Part shown: piece by piece, positions 11,159 to 42,616 of the stretch
Layout of the letters: every line of letters begins with the position of its first letter
How positions within the stretch are numbered: the first letter of the stretch is position 1
Origin: Poa pratensis
Taxonomy: Eukaryota > Streptophyta > Magnoliopsida > Poales > Poaceae
NCBI GenBank assembly: GCA_947311845.1
Contig: CAMZMU010000071.1
Coordinates: 21,861,236 to 21,925,235 of the forward strand
DNA length: 64,000 nucleotides
Reading direction: 5' to 3'
Translations under genes and position numbers: made by a program
Notes under the pieces: generated by a model
What the model was told of the DNA's origin: nothing
The model's database searches: none
What the model saw: only the letters and a program-made list of their open reading frames with translations

Positions 11159-12788
11159 ATATTTGTTTTTGTCACGACCCATAGCGGCGCCCAAATATTT
11201 TTTTGTAAACTTAAATTTCGGCGATTTTCATTCAAACTTTAGGAAATTTTACAGATTCGAATGAAATTTTAAAAAACTAAACCTAATCTACTGGCCCCGG
11301 TAGCGGCGCCTGAAGGCGTAGTAGGGGTCCTCCTCCTCCTTCACCTCCTCCTTCACGCCGCCGCTGCTCCCTGCGCCGCCGCTGCTCCACGCGCCGCCGG
11401 TCCACGCGCCGCCGTCGTCCTCCTCCTTGACGCGGCTCGGTCCTGGGCCGTCGTCGATGGTGAGGTCGAAGAAGAGCACGCCCTTCTCCTTGGCGGTCTC
11501 GCGCGCCGACCAGGCGCAGGCCGAGGGGCCGTCGAGCGGCGGCACGTCGTCCATCGACGCGGCCTCGACGGCCGCCGCAATGGCGTCGTCGTCCGTCCCC
11601 GCCTGCGCCGCTATGAGCTCCGCCATGAACGGCGAGAGCTCCGGCTCCGCCTTCACCTTCATCTGCTCCGGCTTCGGCGTTAGCAGAGAGGAGGCGCGGA
11701 GCGAGATGAGGACGAGCGCGAGGACGCCGTGGAGCGCGACGAGGACGGCGTCGCGCGCGGCGCCCACTGGTTGGCCGGAGGTGGCGGTGGTGCCCAGGCG
11801 GCCGGAGCAGGGACGGGCGCCGCCGTCAGGAGCGAGCCGCCGTTCGCGATGTGGTTCATCACGAACTGGAGCGTGCGCCCGGGCACGCTCCAGAACGCCT
11901 CGCGCCCGGCGAAGTTCTTGTCCGTCGGCGCCGGGCCGGGGCCGTCCCAGCGGTTGAAGTCCTCCTCGTAGGCGCGCTGGAACGCCGCCTCGTACCGGCC
12001 ATGGTTGGCCGGGTTCCGCGGATCCCAGCGCGGGTCTTGACGCTGCTCCGGCGTCAGGTCACGCCAGTAGTGCGTGTTAACCGTGGCGGTGAAGCCGCGG
12101 TTCGCCCGCGTTAGGGGCTTCATCACCGGCACGCCGTTGACGCCGATGACGAACCCGTGGCAAACGCGCATATCCGGCGGCACCGGATAGCCGTTGTCGC
12201 GCAACGCATCCGTCTGCTCCTTGAGCAGGGTGCGCGGCGCGAAGCCGTTGGCCGCGGCGCCGCCGGTGCGCCTCCAGGTGCCGGCCATGGAGATGGAGAG
12301 CGGCGGCGGTTTTCGAGTGGAGAAGGAGCGGCGAAGTGAGAGAGAACGGCGAGGGCGAGAGTGGCGATGAGTGGAGGCCGGCGCGCGCCTTTTATGGCGG
12401 CCGGAGAGCGGTGGCATTAACGCCGCTCGCCTCGAAAAGGCGCGTCGCATTCACTCCGGCGAGCAGAGGACGCGACGGCTCACTGGCCGCCCGCCGGCCG
12501 TGAAAACGAGGAGTCGCCACGCGGCACGCGCCTTTGACGACGCCTTTGACCACGGCGTGGCCGTGTCACTGCCAGGCGTGGCCCGCGCGTCGGAGGCGTG
12601 CGTTTCCTTCCGTCTGGGGCCGCCCCAACACTCCCCAAGTTGAGGGCGTGGGCTGGGCGTGTCAGACACAAAACTGGGCCGCGCCGGACCGAATTCGCGT
12701 TTGGGCGCCGCGAGTGGGCGCGATTTTGTGTCCAGCACGTCCCAAACGGCTTAGGGCGGCCGTTTGGACGCCCCGACCAGAGATGCTC
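11159..12788 (-). mobile_element. Candidate Harbinger-like element carrying an ORF; right end only
   Basis: The right end reads GAGATGCTC (12780-12788) followed by TTA, the end-plus-target pattern of PIF/Harbinger elements and of the 41.4-42.6 kb element in this window. Inside is a minus-strand ORF. No matching left end was found where duplicated copy B stops, so the left side may be truncated. The 12440-12790 stretch is very GC-rich. Confidence 0.45.
11288..12288 (-). pseudogene. Grass-type unknown protein, frameshifted
   Basis: Two overlapping minus-strand frames make one likely protein. The N-terminal part starts MAGTWRRTGGAAANG at 12288 (the frame is open further upstream to 12450) and contains TPEQRQDPRWDPRNP and REAFWSVPGRTLQFV. 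It runs into a low-complexity Ser/Arg stretch and stops at 11680. The adjoining frame continues with LLTPKPEQMKVKAEPELS, an acidic segment with EKGVLFFDLTIDDG, and a tail VKEEVKEEEDPYYAFRR ending at 11288. VKxEPE-rich tails are a feature I associate with a large family of unknown proteins in Triticeae, often close to transposons. A one-base indel near 11690-11740 would explain the split. Function unknown. Confidence 0.5.
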
Positions 12789-12791
12789 TTA

Positions 12792-13749
12792 GCGTGGTCA
12801 TGCATTCTATGCCGGTGCCGGTGCACACGACAATATTCTCCTCTGGCGTTCACCAATACAGTGCATGCGTTGCATTTCAACTCGACACAAAGTTCCGCGG
12901 GCAATTCGGCCGAACGAACGTACTCGCCGGCCGGCCGGTGCTATTAAATTAATACCAGTAACAGTAATACATCTATGTATAATCTACTCTGTAGTGTTGA
13001 TTAATCCTGGCGAGCGAGCCAAGCAACAGTAGTGAGTGAGTGGAGTCGTCTTCAGCTTTCGTCCCCTCACATGCCCACGCCATCATCATTCTTCCCCTCC
13101 CTTTACGCACTCCACACTTCCCTTCTACTCCTCCCTCTTCCTCGCCGCAAATCAACAATCGGCTTCATCATAGTTCATTTGAAATCGCTCGTCCTTTCCT
13201 CCCCCTGCATATTGCCTCGAGCCCTTGACCTGACCAAGAAACTGTCCAGCAGAAATTCCAGCCGCGCATGGCATTCTTGCAGTCAGCGGCAAGCTCTCCT
13301 GGGAGGTGAGTGAGCGAGCCTTCCCAGATAGACAAATAGCCAGGGAGAGAGCCAAACGTTCGAACTTTCCAACCCAAAGCTGCTGCTGCGTTCTTGGCAG
13401 TGGCACGAGCTGTCAGCTTTCTTTCTTTTTTTGTTTCTTCTTTCACTTCCCCGTCTGTCGCAAACACCAAAAATATCTTTCTTTATGCCCCTTCCATCCG
13501 CAGTTCTCGCAGCAGGCTCGTTGCAATCACGATTAAAAGCTTTGCCATTTCTGATCCTACTTACGCGCCCGAAACCAGGGGAGGGAATCGGAAGCCATCC
13601 CCGCTATCCCGCCTCCGCCGGGAATCAGGATCCGCCGGGCAGATTTCCTTCCTTTTTTACAGCACTAGGAGCCCAGCTCAGCCAAATTCCATCATCTGCG
13701 CTCTTTTCAAAGACTTCGTGCGCTCCTGTAGCGGCCGGCGTGGGGAGAA
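12792..13749 (+). promoter_or_regulatory. WOX gene upstream region and probable 5' leader
   Basis: From about 13060 the plus strand becomes C/T-rich (CCCTCC, CTTCTACTCC, TCCTCCCTC), as in plant 5' leaders, and this continues to the WOX start at 13750. The transcription start is not fixed by anything I can see, and a leader intron is possible. No other gene is recognised here. Confidence 0.4.
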
Positions 13750-16700
13750 ATGGAGTGGGACAAGGCCTCCGCCGCCGCCGCCGTCGCGGCCGTTGATGCG
13801 GCGGACGAGAGGGGCGGCGCAGGGGATGCGCTGGGGTTCGTGAAGGTGATGACGGACGAGCAGATGGAGGTGCTCCGGAAGCAGATCTCCATCTACGCCA
13901 CCATCTGCGAGCAGCTCGTCGAGATGCACCGCGCACTCACCGCCCACCAGGACTCCATCGCAGGTAATGTCTACACTTGTACTAACATGCTTCAGGGGTT
14001 CGCTTTACTCTTTTCTGCATTCTACATAAATAAAGGGGAGAAAAGGTATCTCTTTTTCTACTCACTCTAATTAAGGACATAACTTTGTTTCTTTCTGAAT
14101 AAAAATTCAGATGTTATGGGTTACTGTCGGATCTGTAAAAGTACCAGTCCTACTAATTTTAATTTTTTTGTGAATTTCTTAATGAGATGTTTTTGGTTGT
14201 TTGTCACTTCATGCTTGAGCAAGCCCCACACATTTCTATTGCTGCTCTTGTTAATCAATGCTCATATATTGTTCAGTCCGTTGTTTTCGACTGGTGATGA
14301 CAGTACCCATTTGACTCTATTCGTGCTACTAGATAGTACTTACTTGTGGGTGGCTATGCATCGTCCTGTGATATTTCTTGTTGTTGTTACTATAGATTGA
14401 CGATTGCAATGGTAATGCATGGGAGGTTTATGGCGTGTCATTTTCTGGCATTAATTATACATGGTTCTGTTAATATTTCTTCTTTTTTAGCATGCTCATA
14501 ACTCTTCGTAATAGTAATGGACATCCTCTTGTAGTGTAATGGGACATTTGAGACTATGTTGTTAGGACATCCTCTTCGTAATAGTAATGCTCATAACTCT
14601 TCGTAATAGTAATGGACATCCTCTTGTAGTGTAATAATGGGACATTTGAGACTGTGTTGTTAGGCCACTGAAAGCACTCAGTTACTTACCTGACTTATAA
14701 CTTGGAAGCAACACTCCATTGGTTGTTTTTTTCTCAAACACGCGTCAAAACTTGCCCGTCATTTGTATTAGAAGAAAAAACTGAAATGACGTGACCAAGT
14801 GCAAAAGTCTAACTACAAATCCGTACAAACAAAATAAAACTGCAAGAAAGAAGACTAAAAACGGCAACATAACAAAACTGCCTAATTAGACTAGCTGTGA
14901 GGACTGGAGAGGGCGGGCATGGAGAGCAGGGCTCTCAATTCCTTTGCCCCTCTTACAGCTAACACATCAGACAGTACTCTAGAAAAATAATTTTATTAGT
15001 TAGTGCAAAATTAATTTTTTTTCTGAGAACTATTGGCTTGGCCAGCTTTCTCTTATGGAAATCACTGCAGGATTTACCGCACAGCTCGTCACAAAACCTT
15101 ACTCTGTTACCATGTTTCTTGTGAACTAAACTGAATACAATAGAAAATAGAAGGGAAAAATGCCAGATCATCAAGTTCATGACTTGTTAGGAAGGTGACA
15201 ATAGATTGGGCCCACGCTATGAATTGGAAGTATCTCACTCACTGCTTTGAGTTAATGTACTTATGTTGGAATCTTCTAATTTGTTTGGCCCAGGTCATAT
15301 TCATGCTATGACCTTGTTATTTATGTTACCCTGGAACAAGCACTGTGATCAGTCGCCGTGTGGCAAGGGCAGTCTATGTGTTAGTTTTAATAGTGCGAGC
15401 ATTATATTATGATGATCCAGAGAGGAGCTCAAACGCTACAAAAAAAATGAAGTAGAGCTAATGATGCGTATGTATGGAGTACTATGTAGTGGCACAAGAT
15501 AGTCATGTGGGACCAATTGTTACACTGTGCCATGTTCCCATGTGCTCCCCAGTTGTTCCGCAATTTTCTGCTCTTCTCCAGAACTTAATCTTGGCATGCA
15601 GGAATCTCATAGCATGTTACTTATCTAGTTTATCTTTCTACTGAGTCAAGCTCTAATTCTTATTCTTCCATTCAAATTTTTTATCACTCACATGCAATTT
15701 GCACATCTGTCCATATTTGTAGGTAACATTAGTTAATACTACTACCTCTGTCCAAGAATATAAGACGTTTTGGTAGGCTATTTTGGCATACCAAAACGTC
15801 TTATAAATTGGGACGGAGGTAGTACTACTTTATATCAACTAACTAGGTTTCCTCTTCAAGACTTGCCATGATCTTTTCCAGTTAGCAATTTGTGTGAACT
15901 TATTGATCTATAAAACTTCGATTCATCCTAATCACCCAATGTCCTTACAAGAGTTCTTTCATCATCCTAGGATTTGAAAAGTTAAATTAATAGTTCATCT
16001 AATAACACCAAAGGTTGTGCTTTCATGGTACACTCCCAAAACAGACCTACAACTAGAGCTATCTAGATACTTCCTCCGTTCACTTTTATAAGGCACACTA
16101 GTTATCCTTTCCATCTTGGCTACATACATACCAAAATGAGTGAATCTAGACTTATTTTGTACATAGATTCACTCGTTTTAGTATGTATGTGGCTAAATGG
16201 AAAGGGTAGGTAGTGTGCCTTATAAAAGTGAACGGAGGGAATAGGCTATTTTTAGATGATTCTAGATAAGCTCTTAAAACAGTTTGCTGAGCATTTTTAA
16301 TTTGTCTCTTGACCTTCTCTACTGTATATATTATCGATAGAACAGTTGGTTCCTTTTTGTAGCCATCTGATATTCCATTTCTTCAGGTATGAGGCTTGGT
16401 AATCTGTATTGTGATCCTCTAATGGTTCATGGAGGTCACAAGATCACAGCGAGGCAGCGATGGACACCAACCCAGATGCAGCTGCAGATCCTTGAGAGCA
16501 TTTTTGACCAAGGAAATGGAACACCAAGCAAGCAAAAGATCAAGGATATTACATCGGAGCTCTCGCAACACGGCCAGATCTCAGAGACTAATGTCTACAA
16601 CTGGTTCCAGAACAGACGGGCGAGGTCGAAGCGGAAGCAGGCTGCTTCTCTATCAAATAACGCAGAATCTGAAGCTGAGGCAGACGAGGAGTCCCCGACT

Positions 16701-17082
16701 GACAAGAAGCCTAAATCTGATGGGTCCCAGCAGCAGAACATGGCTGCTAGATCTCACAATCCTGAAAGGATCTCAGAGCTGCATCATCACTTCGACACAG
16801 AGCATGAGCATGGTACAATGTATGGATCCAACAATGACAACAGCTCGAGATCGTCAGGTAGTTTGGGCCAGATGTCCTTCTACGAGACCATAATGTCAAA
16901 TCCAAGTATGTGTTCGCCAGATACAAGCTCTTCAGTATATACAGTACATCATATAATTCCATCGAAGCGTCAATCTGTATTGGTTCATGTGTGCAGGAAT
17001 GGACCAGTTCTTGGGGAAGGCGGAGACCTCCGGGAGCTTCTCCCAGCTCCGGCCGGGTGGAAGCTTTGACATGTATGGATGA
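13750..17082 (+). CDS. WUSCHEL-related homeobox protein, WOX13 clade
   Basis: Nuclear transcription factor with the atypical WOX homeodomain. Read exons are 13750-13963, 16387-16905 and 16997-17082, all GT-AG, giving 272 aa. Exon 1 encodes an Ala-rich start, then [20 protein letters not shown] and [18 protein letters not shown], the N-terminal signature of the WOX13 clade. Exon 2 carries the homeodomain from [19 protein letters not shown] to [17 protein letters not shown] (about residues 97-160), then an acidic Ser/Lys tail. Exon 3 ends MDQFLGKAE...GSFDMYG, like the rice WOX8 end as I remember it. There is no WUS-box, as expected for this clade. Intron 1 (2.4 kb) holds two Stowaway MITEs and a tandem duplication. 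Read-through of intron 2 would give an alternative 226-residue end. Clade members act broadly in growth and development. Confidence 0.92.
14492..14664 (+). repeat. Direct tandem duplication in WOX intron 1
   Basis: A block starting ATGCTCATAACTCTTCGTAA at 14492 and ending GTTAGG near 14566 recurs from about 14587 with few changes (one AAT insertion and one A/G change). The spacer repeats part of the unit (GACATCCTCTTCGTAATAGT). This looks like a recent local duplication. Confidence 0.85.
15742..15822. mobile_element. Stowaway-type MITE, 81 bp
   Basis: The termini CTACCTCTGTCC and GGGACGGAGGTAG are inverted repeats flanked by TA on both sides. The inner arms AAGACGTTTTGGTA and TACCAAAACGTCTT also pair, so nearly the whole element folds. 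It lies in WOX intron 1. Confidence 0.9.
16070..16241. mobile_element. Stowaway-type MITE, 172 bp
   Basis: The element begins CTTCCTCCGTTCACTTTTAT and ends with the complementary AAGTGAACGGAGGGAA, flanked by TA. The two halves are complementary over most of their length. It lies about 145 bases upstream of the WOX homeodomain exon. Confidence 0.92.
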
Positions 17083-18541
17083 CACATTGTTCCTGTAAAG
17101 AAGTGAAGGTTTTCAGCATGTGTTGGTTTTGCTCACATGAGTTAAGATGTTTGCCTCAGTAGTAGTGTCTACGTGTTGGTTATCTCGGTCTTGTTGACCT
17201 CTTCACTAGAGTAACTAGGTTGAGTGAAAAAAAAATCTCGTGGAAATAGTTTTGAGAAGCTAATATATAGTATTTGCCTTAGCATATCATTCTTCAAGTG
17301 TTGGCAGGCAGTCTACGGTTTGCAATTTGTAGCCACACTGCTTTGGTATTCGTTTTTATGTCAGTGTAACCATCAAAACCAATGATGTTAATACCCACAA
17401 ATGAGACTATACTTGAGTTGAAATCTTACATAAATCGACGGAGTTTCCAGCCAATCTGGTCGCAAAGATTTAGTTATTGTTCATCGATTACAATCTTGAG
17501 CAAAATACAAAAGGGCATTGTCATCAGGGCTGGACACTACCAGAATCCATCTAACCTTGTCAGGCTCTTCAGTCAAGATATCCTGATTACACATATCTAG
17601 GAGCTTGTTCCACATTAGTAAAGTTTCAGTTCTAAGACATGATACAGTTAAAATCTTGAGCAAAATTCTAACCACCATAACATTTTGGCAAAAAGTCAAA
17701 TCATATCTTTGACACAGGTGCTTGTTACTTCCCCCAACTAAACGTTTTGCAGCAGATGTAGAAAACATCTTTTACTTCAAGTAATCCAGACCAGAATTAA
17801 GAGTGTCAGGAGATGGCTTACATTGGGTCAAGGCTTCCCTTTCAATTTTTTGGATCTTAACATCCTCTGCCACTCTCCTTCATTCTGTTACTTCCAGAGT
17901 CATTTACACAAAAGACTAATGTTCTTAAAGTAAGTATTAGTGATGTCCGTGCCTTCTTGATCTCTAGGTTGACAAACATCAAACCAATTAACTACATGAT
18001 ACCTTTTAACCCTCTGCTTTTCCTGCCAAGCAAACAAGCTCTAAATAAATCTTGTCTTATCATAACCCGCTTAGGAATTTTGAAAAAGAAAAGCAATATA
18101 GCTAATTACACTACTCAGGCAAGATTCATTTAAAATAATTCTCCCACAAAGGGAAGCAAGCTGCCTTGCCAACTTGCAGTTTTTTTTTTCATTTTCTCCT
18201 CTGTTGGTTTCCAGTCAGAGCTACTTAAGCGTTTACAATGCATTGGATTTCCTAAGTATCTAAAAGGGAAGTACCCATTCTGCAAGTAAATATGTAAGCA
18301 TATTCATCGTGCCGAGCAGAAGCATTTCCAAAATAGTAAACCTCACTTTTCAAGAAATTAATTTTCAGGCCAGGTAGACGTTCAAAGACACAAAACAGTG
18401 TCTATCAGTAGTGAAATACATCCATCAGTAGTAGTTAACACCCGGATCTTCAAACACAAAAAATCAACCCCCATTCCACATGATTATTGACATGCCTACT
18501 TTTACATCCATTTACAACACAACAGAACACTAACCGTGATG
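17083..18541. other. WOX 3' region and kinase-1 3' flank
   Basis: The first 200-300 bases are probably WOX 3' UTR. The stretch 17430-17490 (AAATCGACGGAGTTTCCAGC and on) matches 32060-32120 downstream of kinase 2, and 18390-18480 matches 32130-32215. The roughly 900 bases between are absent downstream of kinase 2. Kinase-1 3' UTR probably occupies 18380-18541. Confidence 0.6.
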
Positions 18542-30679
<12,138 letters not shown>

Positions 30680-31013
30680 GTCTGCACAAGGGAATTAGCA
30701 ACAATTTGGTGTCCCTGAGATCACAAACAAGCAAAGAAATAAGTGCTTAGGAGTTAAGACCATTTCAAAGTTTGATGCCTGCAAGCTGGAAGTGGAAGGT
30801 GCAAATGGAGAAGTACTAGAATATAAAAGGGACCAAGAAAGCTATACGGTGGACAGAAGAAGGGGAAACGACAATGTAGAGTGAAATTTTCATCAAGGAG
30901 AAAAACGTGAAGTGAACTCGCCACCGGGAAACAGAACATCGCCAAAAAAATGGCTTAATTTCCACTTCTAGCTGAATTCAATCAAACAGCGGGGGAGGCA
31001 CCAATCTATAGAA

Positions 31014-31394
31014 TTAATAAGATGACAGGGGAGCAGCAGCGGCAGGAGATGAATTGAGCACCTCGGTGGCCCTAGACGAATGAAGAACCCAGGCGCAGGC
31101 GGCGAGAAGATGCGGACGCGGAGCGGACACTCCCTTCCCGACGGCGGCTACTACAGCCGAGGAAAGGGTGGCATCCGCCATTTGTAGGTACTGTTTCCGG
31201 TGGCGCTTTCCACTCCGCCCACTTTGGGGCTTGCGGCGTCCCTGGCACGTAGGGATGGCAAGAGGCAAGTGGGGGAACGGGAAGAAGAGTAGTAGCGCTA
31301 GTTTATTGGCATGGCTTTACTCTATTGCTTGCGTCGGGGTGTGGCGACGCTGGCAGGATGAAGTCGTCCGGCGCGGTTTCAACGAACTCAGATG
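31014..31394 (-). promoter_or_regulatory. Kinase-1 upstream/5' leader block conserved with kinase 2
   Basis: Homologous to 41100-41394 plus 42620-42720 upstream of kinase 2: shared phrases include GGCGCAGGCGGCGAG, TTCCCGACGGCG and GGCGCTTTCCAC/CAGCGCTTTCCAC, then GCGTCGGGGTGTGGCGA. The block is about 335 bases upstream of the coding start, so it probably contains a leader exon and core promoter on the minus strand. It shows that the duplication included the promoter. Confidence 0.65.
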
Positions 31395-31560
31395 GGTTAG
31401 GATGACTCCAACGGGCCGACCTAAACGGACGCGTGTTTAGTCCGCGTTTTGTCCGATTGGGTCCGCAAACGGATGCGCATCCGGCTCATGCCGCTCCTTT
31501 CTGGCCACTGCACCTAACGGGCCGACGCATTGTGTCCGCCCGGCCAGGGTTTTGATCATT
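31395..31560. mobile_element. Harbinger-like terminal fragment
   Basis: After GGGTTAG the sequence GATGACTCCAACGGGCCGAC followed by GGACGCG and repeated GTCCG words resembles the start of elements with GAGCATCTCCAAC ends in grasses. Only one end is seen. Confidence 0.4.
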
Positions 31561-32285
31561 TTGATCATTTTCGGCCCATTTTGAGTGCTTGAAAAAGTTT
31601 GTCAAACAGCTTACGAACTGCTCATACCTAATGGATGCAAACAGCATATAAACTCATGTGATTTAACTCAAGAAACATGTTGGACTTGTGGCATTACCTA
31701 TGATTTCACTAGCCACTGGACAATAGGCACACTGATATCTCCTTGTTTCCTGGTTATCAGTTTTCTGTTCAAAACAATTTCACTGCCATTTTTGGTGTTG
31801 CAAAATCATAGGTAATGCAAGTGGTCACTTACTTTTCACCATTTTCCATGGATATTTAGCTCGGAGCCGAGCATGAGATCCTTATATTTTCCATTCTGGT
31901 TGTAACCCTAGCCGCCGTTGTTCTAGCTAGTGACAACCTCGTTTTTGTAAACCTCAAAACCCTAGCTAACGGGCCATCTAAAAGTAGCTAAATCTCCTGG
32001 TGTACACGGAATATGTTCCAATCCTCCTGAATCTGCGTTTGGGCTAACCAAAAGCAGAGATAAATCAATGGAGTTGCTAGCCAATCTGGCCGTAAAGATT
32101 TAGTTAGCGTTCATCAGTTGCGCTTGTCAACAGTGTCTATCAATACTGCATTACATCCTACTGTAGTACTACTTCACACCCTGATCTTCAAACACACAAC
32201 ACCCATTCCATGTACAGAATTGCTGACATGCCTACTGTCTATCTACACACATTTACAACACACACAAAAAGCCTAGCCGGCGATG
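31561..32285. other. Spacer between the two kinases
   Basis: No gene is recognised. A 16-base inverted repeat, GCATTACCTATGATTT near 31692 and AAATCATAGGTAATGC near 31803, encloses about 95 bases and could be a small fold-back element. The last 160 bases match the 3' flank of kinase 1 and probably include the kinase-2 3' UTR. Confidence 0.5.
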
Positions 32286-40215
<7,930 letters not shown>

Positions 40216-41397
40216 GTCCGTACAAGAGGAATTAGCAGCAACTTGGCGTCCCTGACCAATCTGAGATCATAAACGAGGAGAGAACCAAGTGATTAGGACC
40301 ATTCCAAGGATTGATGCCTCCAGAATGGAGGTGCTTATTCCTGGCATCTAAGGTGTGAAAGCATTTCGGTTTGACTCTGATTCTTAACAAATAACAACGT
40401 GTCTGGCCTAACTCTCGGCAGTTCGGGAGAAGATATGTCCCAGAGCTAGTAGGATGAACTCCCTTTCATTGACTAGAGAAAAATAAGGCAACATGCATAG
40501 TACTTAAACCCCACAGGAGATAATAAATACATTAGCAGTTATAGTAAGACACCATCCTAATCAATCAGCAATTGCGACTTGGCTAACCCCCTTTGTTCAC
40601 AAGGAGTGGGAATAGGTAGTAAAGTATAGAGCACTAGTAGTAAAAGGGTTAATTTTGCAAGGCAGCAGCATGCACGTTTCCGCAAAGTATTGGCCAGTAC
40701 GAGCACAAGCATCTATCTCAGTTACTTTTCAGTTACAGTTTTTACACACAAAAAAAGTTTTCGAAACCGGAAGGTGCAAATGGAGAAGTAGTACTAGAAT
40801 CCAAAAAAAGGATCAAGAAAGCTGCTACATGATTAGGGCCTATACATGATTAACAGAAAGAAGAGTAAACTGTAACATGGTGTAAAATTTTAATCAAAGA
40901 GATAAGCGTGAAGTGAAATTTTAATGCAAAGAGGAAAACGTGTGAAGTGAACTAGCCCCCACCACGGAAATAATCGCCAAAAGAGAGATTAAAAACCAAC
41001 TGAAGAAACCGACTTAAATCCCGCTCCCAACTTATTTCAATTGAGCAGCTCCATTTTGTATAAGAGGATCAATCTTTGGAATAAGCCGCATACGGGAGCA
41101 GCAGCAGCAGCAGAAATTTTCTTAGAAAACGAGAAGCAGGACGGGGAGGACATGAATCAAACACCTGGGTGGCCGGAGACGAGTGAAGAGCTCGGGCGCA
41201 GGCGGCGAGCGAATGCCTCCGTTCCCGACGGCGACTTGTACCGGCAAGCAAAGTGAGGCCTCCGTCTTTTGTAGCCACTGTTCCAGGCAGCGCTTTCCAC
41301 CCGCCCCCTACGCCCTTCCGGGTTGCGGCACGGCCAGCGGCGAGCGAGCGAGCGAGTGGGTTGTTGGTCACGGGAGAAGGAAGAAGAGGAGTAGTAA
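40216..41397 (-). promoter_or_regulatory. Kinase-2 upstream region and conserved leader block
   Basis: No coding gene is recognised. The stretch 41100-41394 is homologous to the kinase-1 leader block. Between it and the coding start lies about 880 bases without homologous landmarks, consistent with a leader intron. A (GAGC)n-like run, GGCGAGCGAGCGAGCGAG, lies near 41339-41356. Confidence 0.5.
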
Positions 41398-42616
41398 GCA
41401 TCTCGAACAGCGGCGCTTAAATCCAGTCCTCCACGGGCAGCGCCATAAACCCGCACGTGCGAAAAAGCGTCCAGCGCGCTGGACCAAACGGGACTTTTCG
41501 CATCATATTTGGGGCGTTCAGAACCACGCGTGGGACGAAAGGGGAAAGCGCGCGAGTGACCAACCACCGATCTGAAATCTCCCGCCGCTCGTGCCCTCCG
41601 CTACCGCCGGCGAAATTCTGGCGATGGATGACCGCTCTGACATTCCCCCGACCCCTCCCTACAGCCGCGACCGCTCGCCGTCGGCGCCGCCGCAAACCCT
41701 AGCGCGGGATTGACCACCTCCGCCACCGGCGTCGCACCAACTCCGGCCACCGGTCTCGCGCGCGACCTCTTCATGGCGCCGCGGGCGAATTCCGTCGGCG
41801 CTCCTCAGCCGCCCGCTGCGCAGCCGCGCAAATCCGTCCCCAAGCGGCCGTTGGCGGCGGCGACGGCGGCGACGAAGGGGAAGAAGGTGGACGAGGTTCC
41901 GAAGCGCGCGAAGAAGCCTCCGGCAGCGCGCCGCCGTCAGCGCCACAAGCTGCGCCACCCCCCGCCCCCGCCACCCGAAGCGCCGGAATTCTCATCCTTT
42001 GTTGCGCCGGAGGCCGATGCGCACATGGTGTTCGATGGAATGCCCACATCTCCGGGTGCCATTGGAGCATCTATGGGTGGAGGCAATGCTTCCGTTGTGT
42101 CTCCCGTGCCTTCAGATGGTGCATTTGGAGATAGTGCGAACACCGTCCGAGTTGAGGAGGAGGATGGGGCGCTTGAAAAGGATGGGGACGATGAAGATGA
42201 AAATGAAGAGGAGGAGGAACAAAATGAAGAGCAAATTGATGGGGCATGATTGTTGATGTTTCATTTATTTGTGTGAACTATGTTATCATGAACTTGTTTG
42301 TGATTTGGTGAATTTGAACTATGCCATAAATTTGAACTATGCTATGTTGTTCAAGTCATGATTTTGTTTATTTTGTGTTTCAAATCATTATTTGTTTCAT
42401 ATTGGTGCTTTGGTGAATTTGAACTATGCACATTTGCCTACCGTCAGCTGCTCGCGCGCGCTGCATTCTACCGCGCATGGTGAAGCGCGACAGCGGCGCG
42501 CCAAATTATAGCGCGGCTGCTAAAGCGAAACATGTGCCCAGCGCGCGAAACGGCTATTTTGACGCTGCAAAAAATTTATACCGCGCCGACGCGTTGAACG
42601 TCTGTTAGAGATGCTC
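41398..42616 (+). mobile_element. Non-autonomous PIF/Harbinger-like element, TSD TAA
   Basis: The left end reads GCATCTCGAACAGCGG and the right end, reverse-complemented, GAGCATCTCTAACAGACG, so the termini match except for two bases missing on the left. TAA flanks both sides (41395-41397 and 42617-42619), the known 3-base target of this superfamily. The element sits inside sequence that is continuous upstream of kinase 1 (31270-31390), which acts as the empty site. It has no transposase; it carries an N-terminal ORF fragment. Confidence 0.75.
41710..42249 (+). pseudogene. Element-borne ORF fragment lacking the DNA-binding domain
   Basis: The frame contains TPATGLARDLFMAPRA, a Pro/Ala/Lys basic stretch, then APEFSSFVAPEADAHMVFDG and an acidic tail ending NEEQIDGA. 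I recognise this wording from Triticeae element proteins that continue into a Myb/SANT-like, NAM-associated region; that region is absent here. There is no ATG at the start of this frame: the first codon shown is TTG, and the nearby ATG at 41624 (MDDRSDIPPTPPYSRDRS) lies in another frame that stops at once. The start is therefore probably frameshifted. Confidence 0.5.

Noticed and set aside
13394..13947. Several open frames on both strands before and over WOX exon 1
   Set aside because: They fall in the C/T-rich leader or are reverse shadows of exon 1; only the 13750 frame continues through correct splice sites into the homeodomain.
31014..31268. Minus-strand 84-codon frame upstream of kinase 1
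   Set aside because: The matching region upstream of kinase 2 does not preserve the same frame in full; it fits a 5' leader exon better than a gene.
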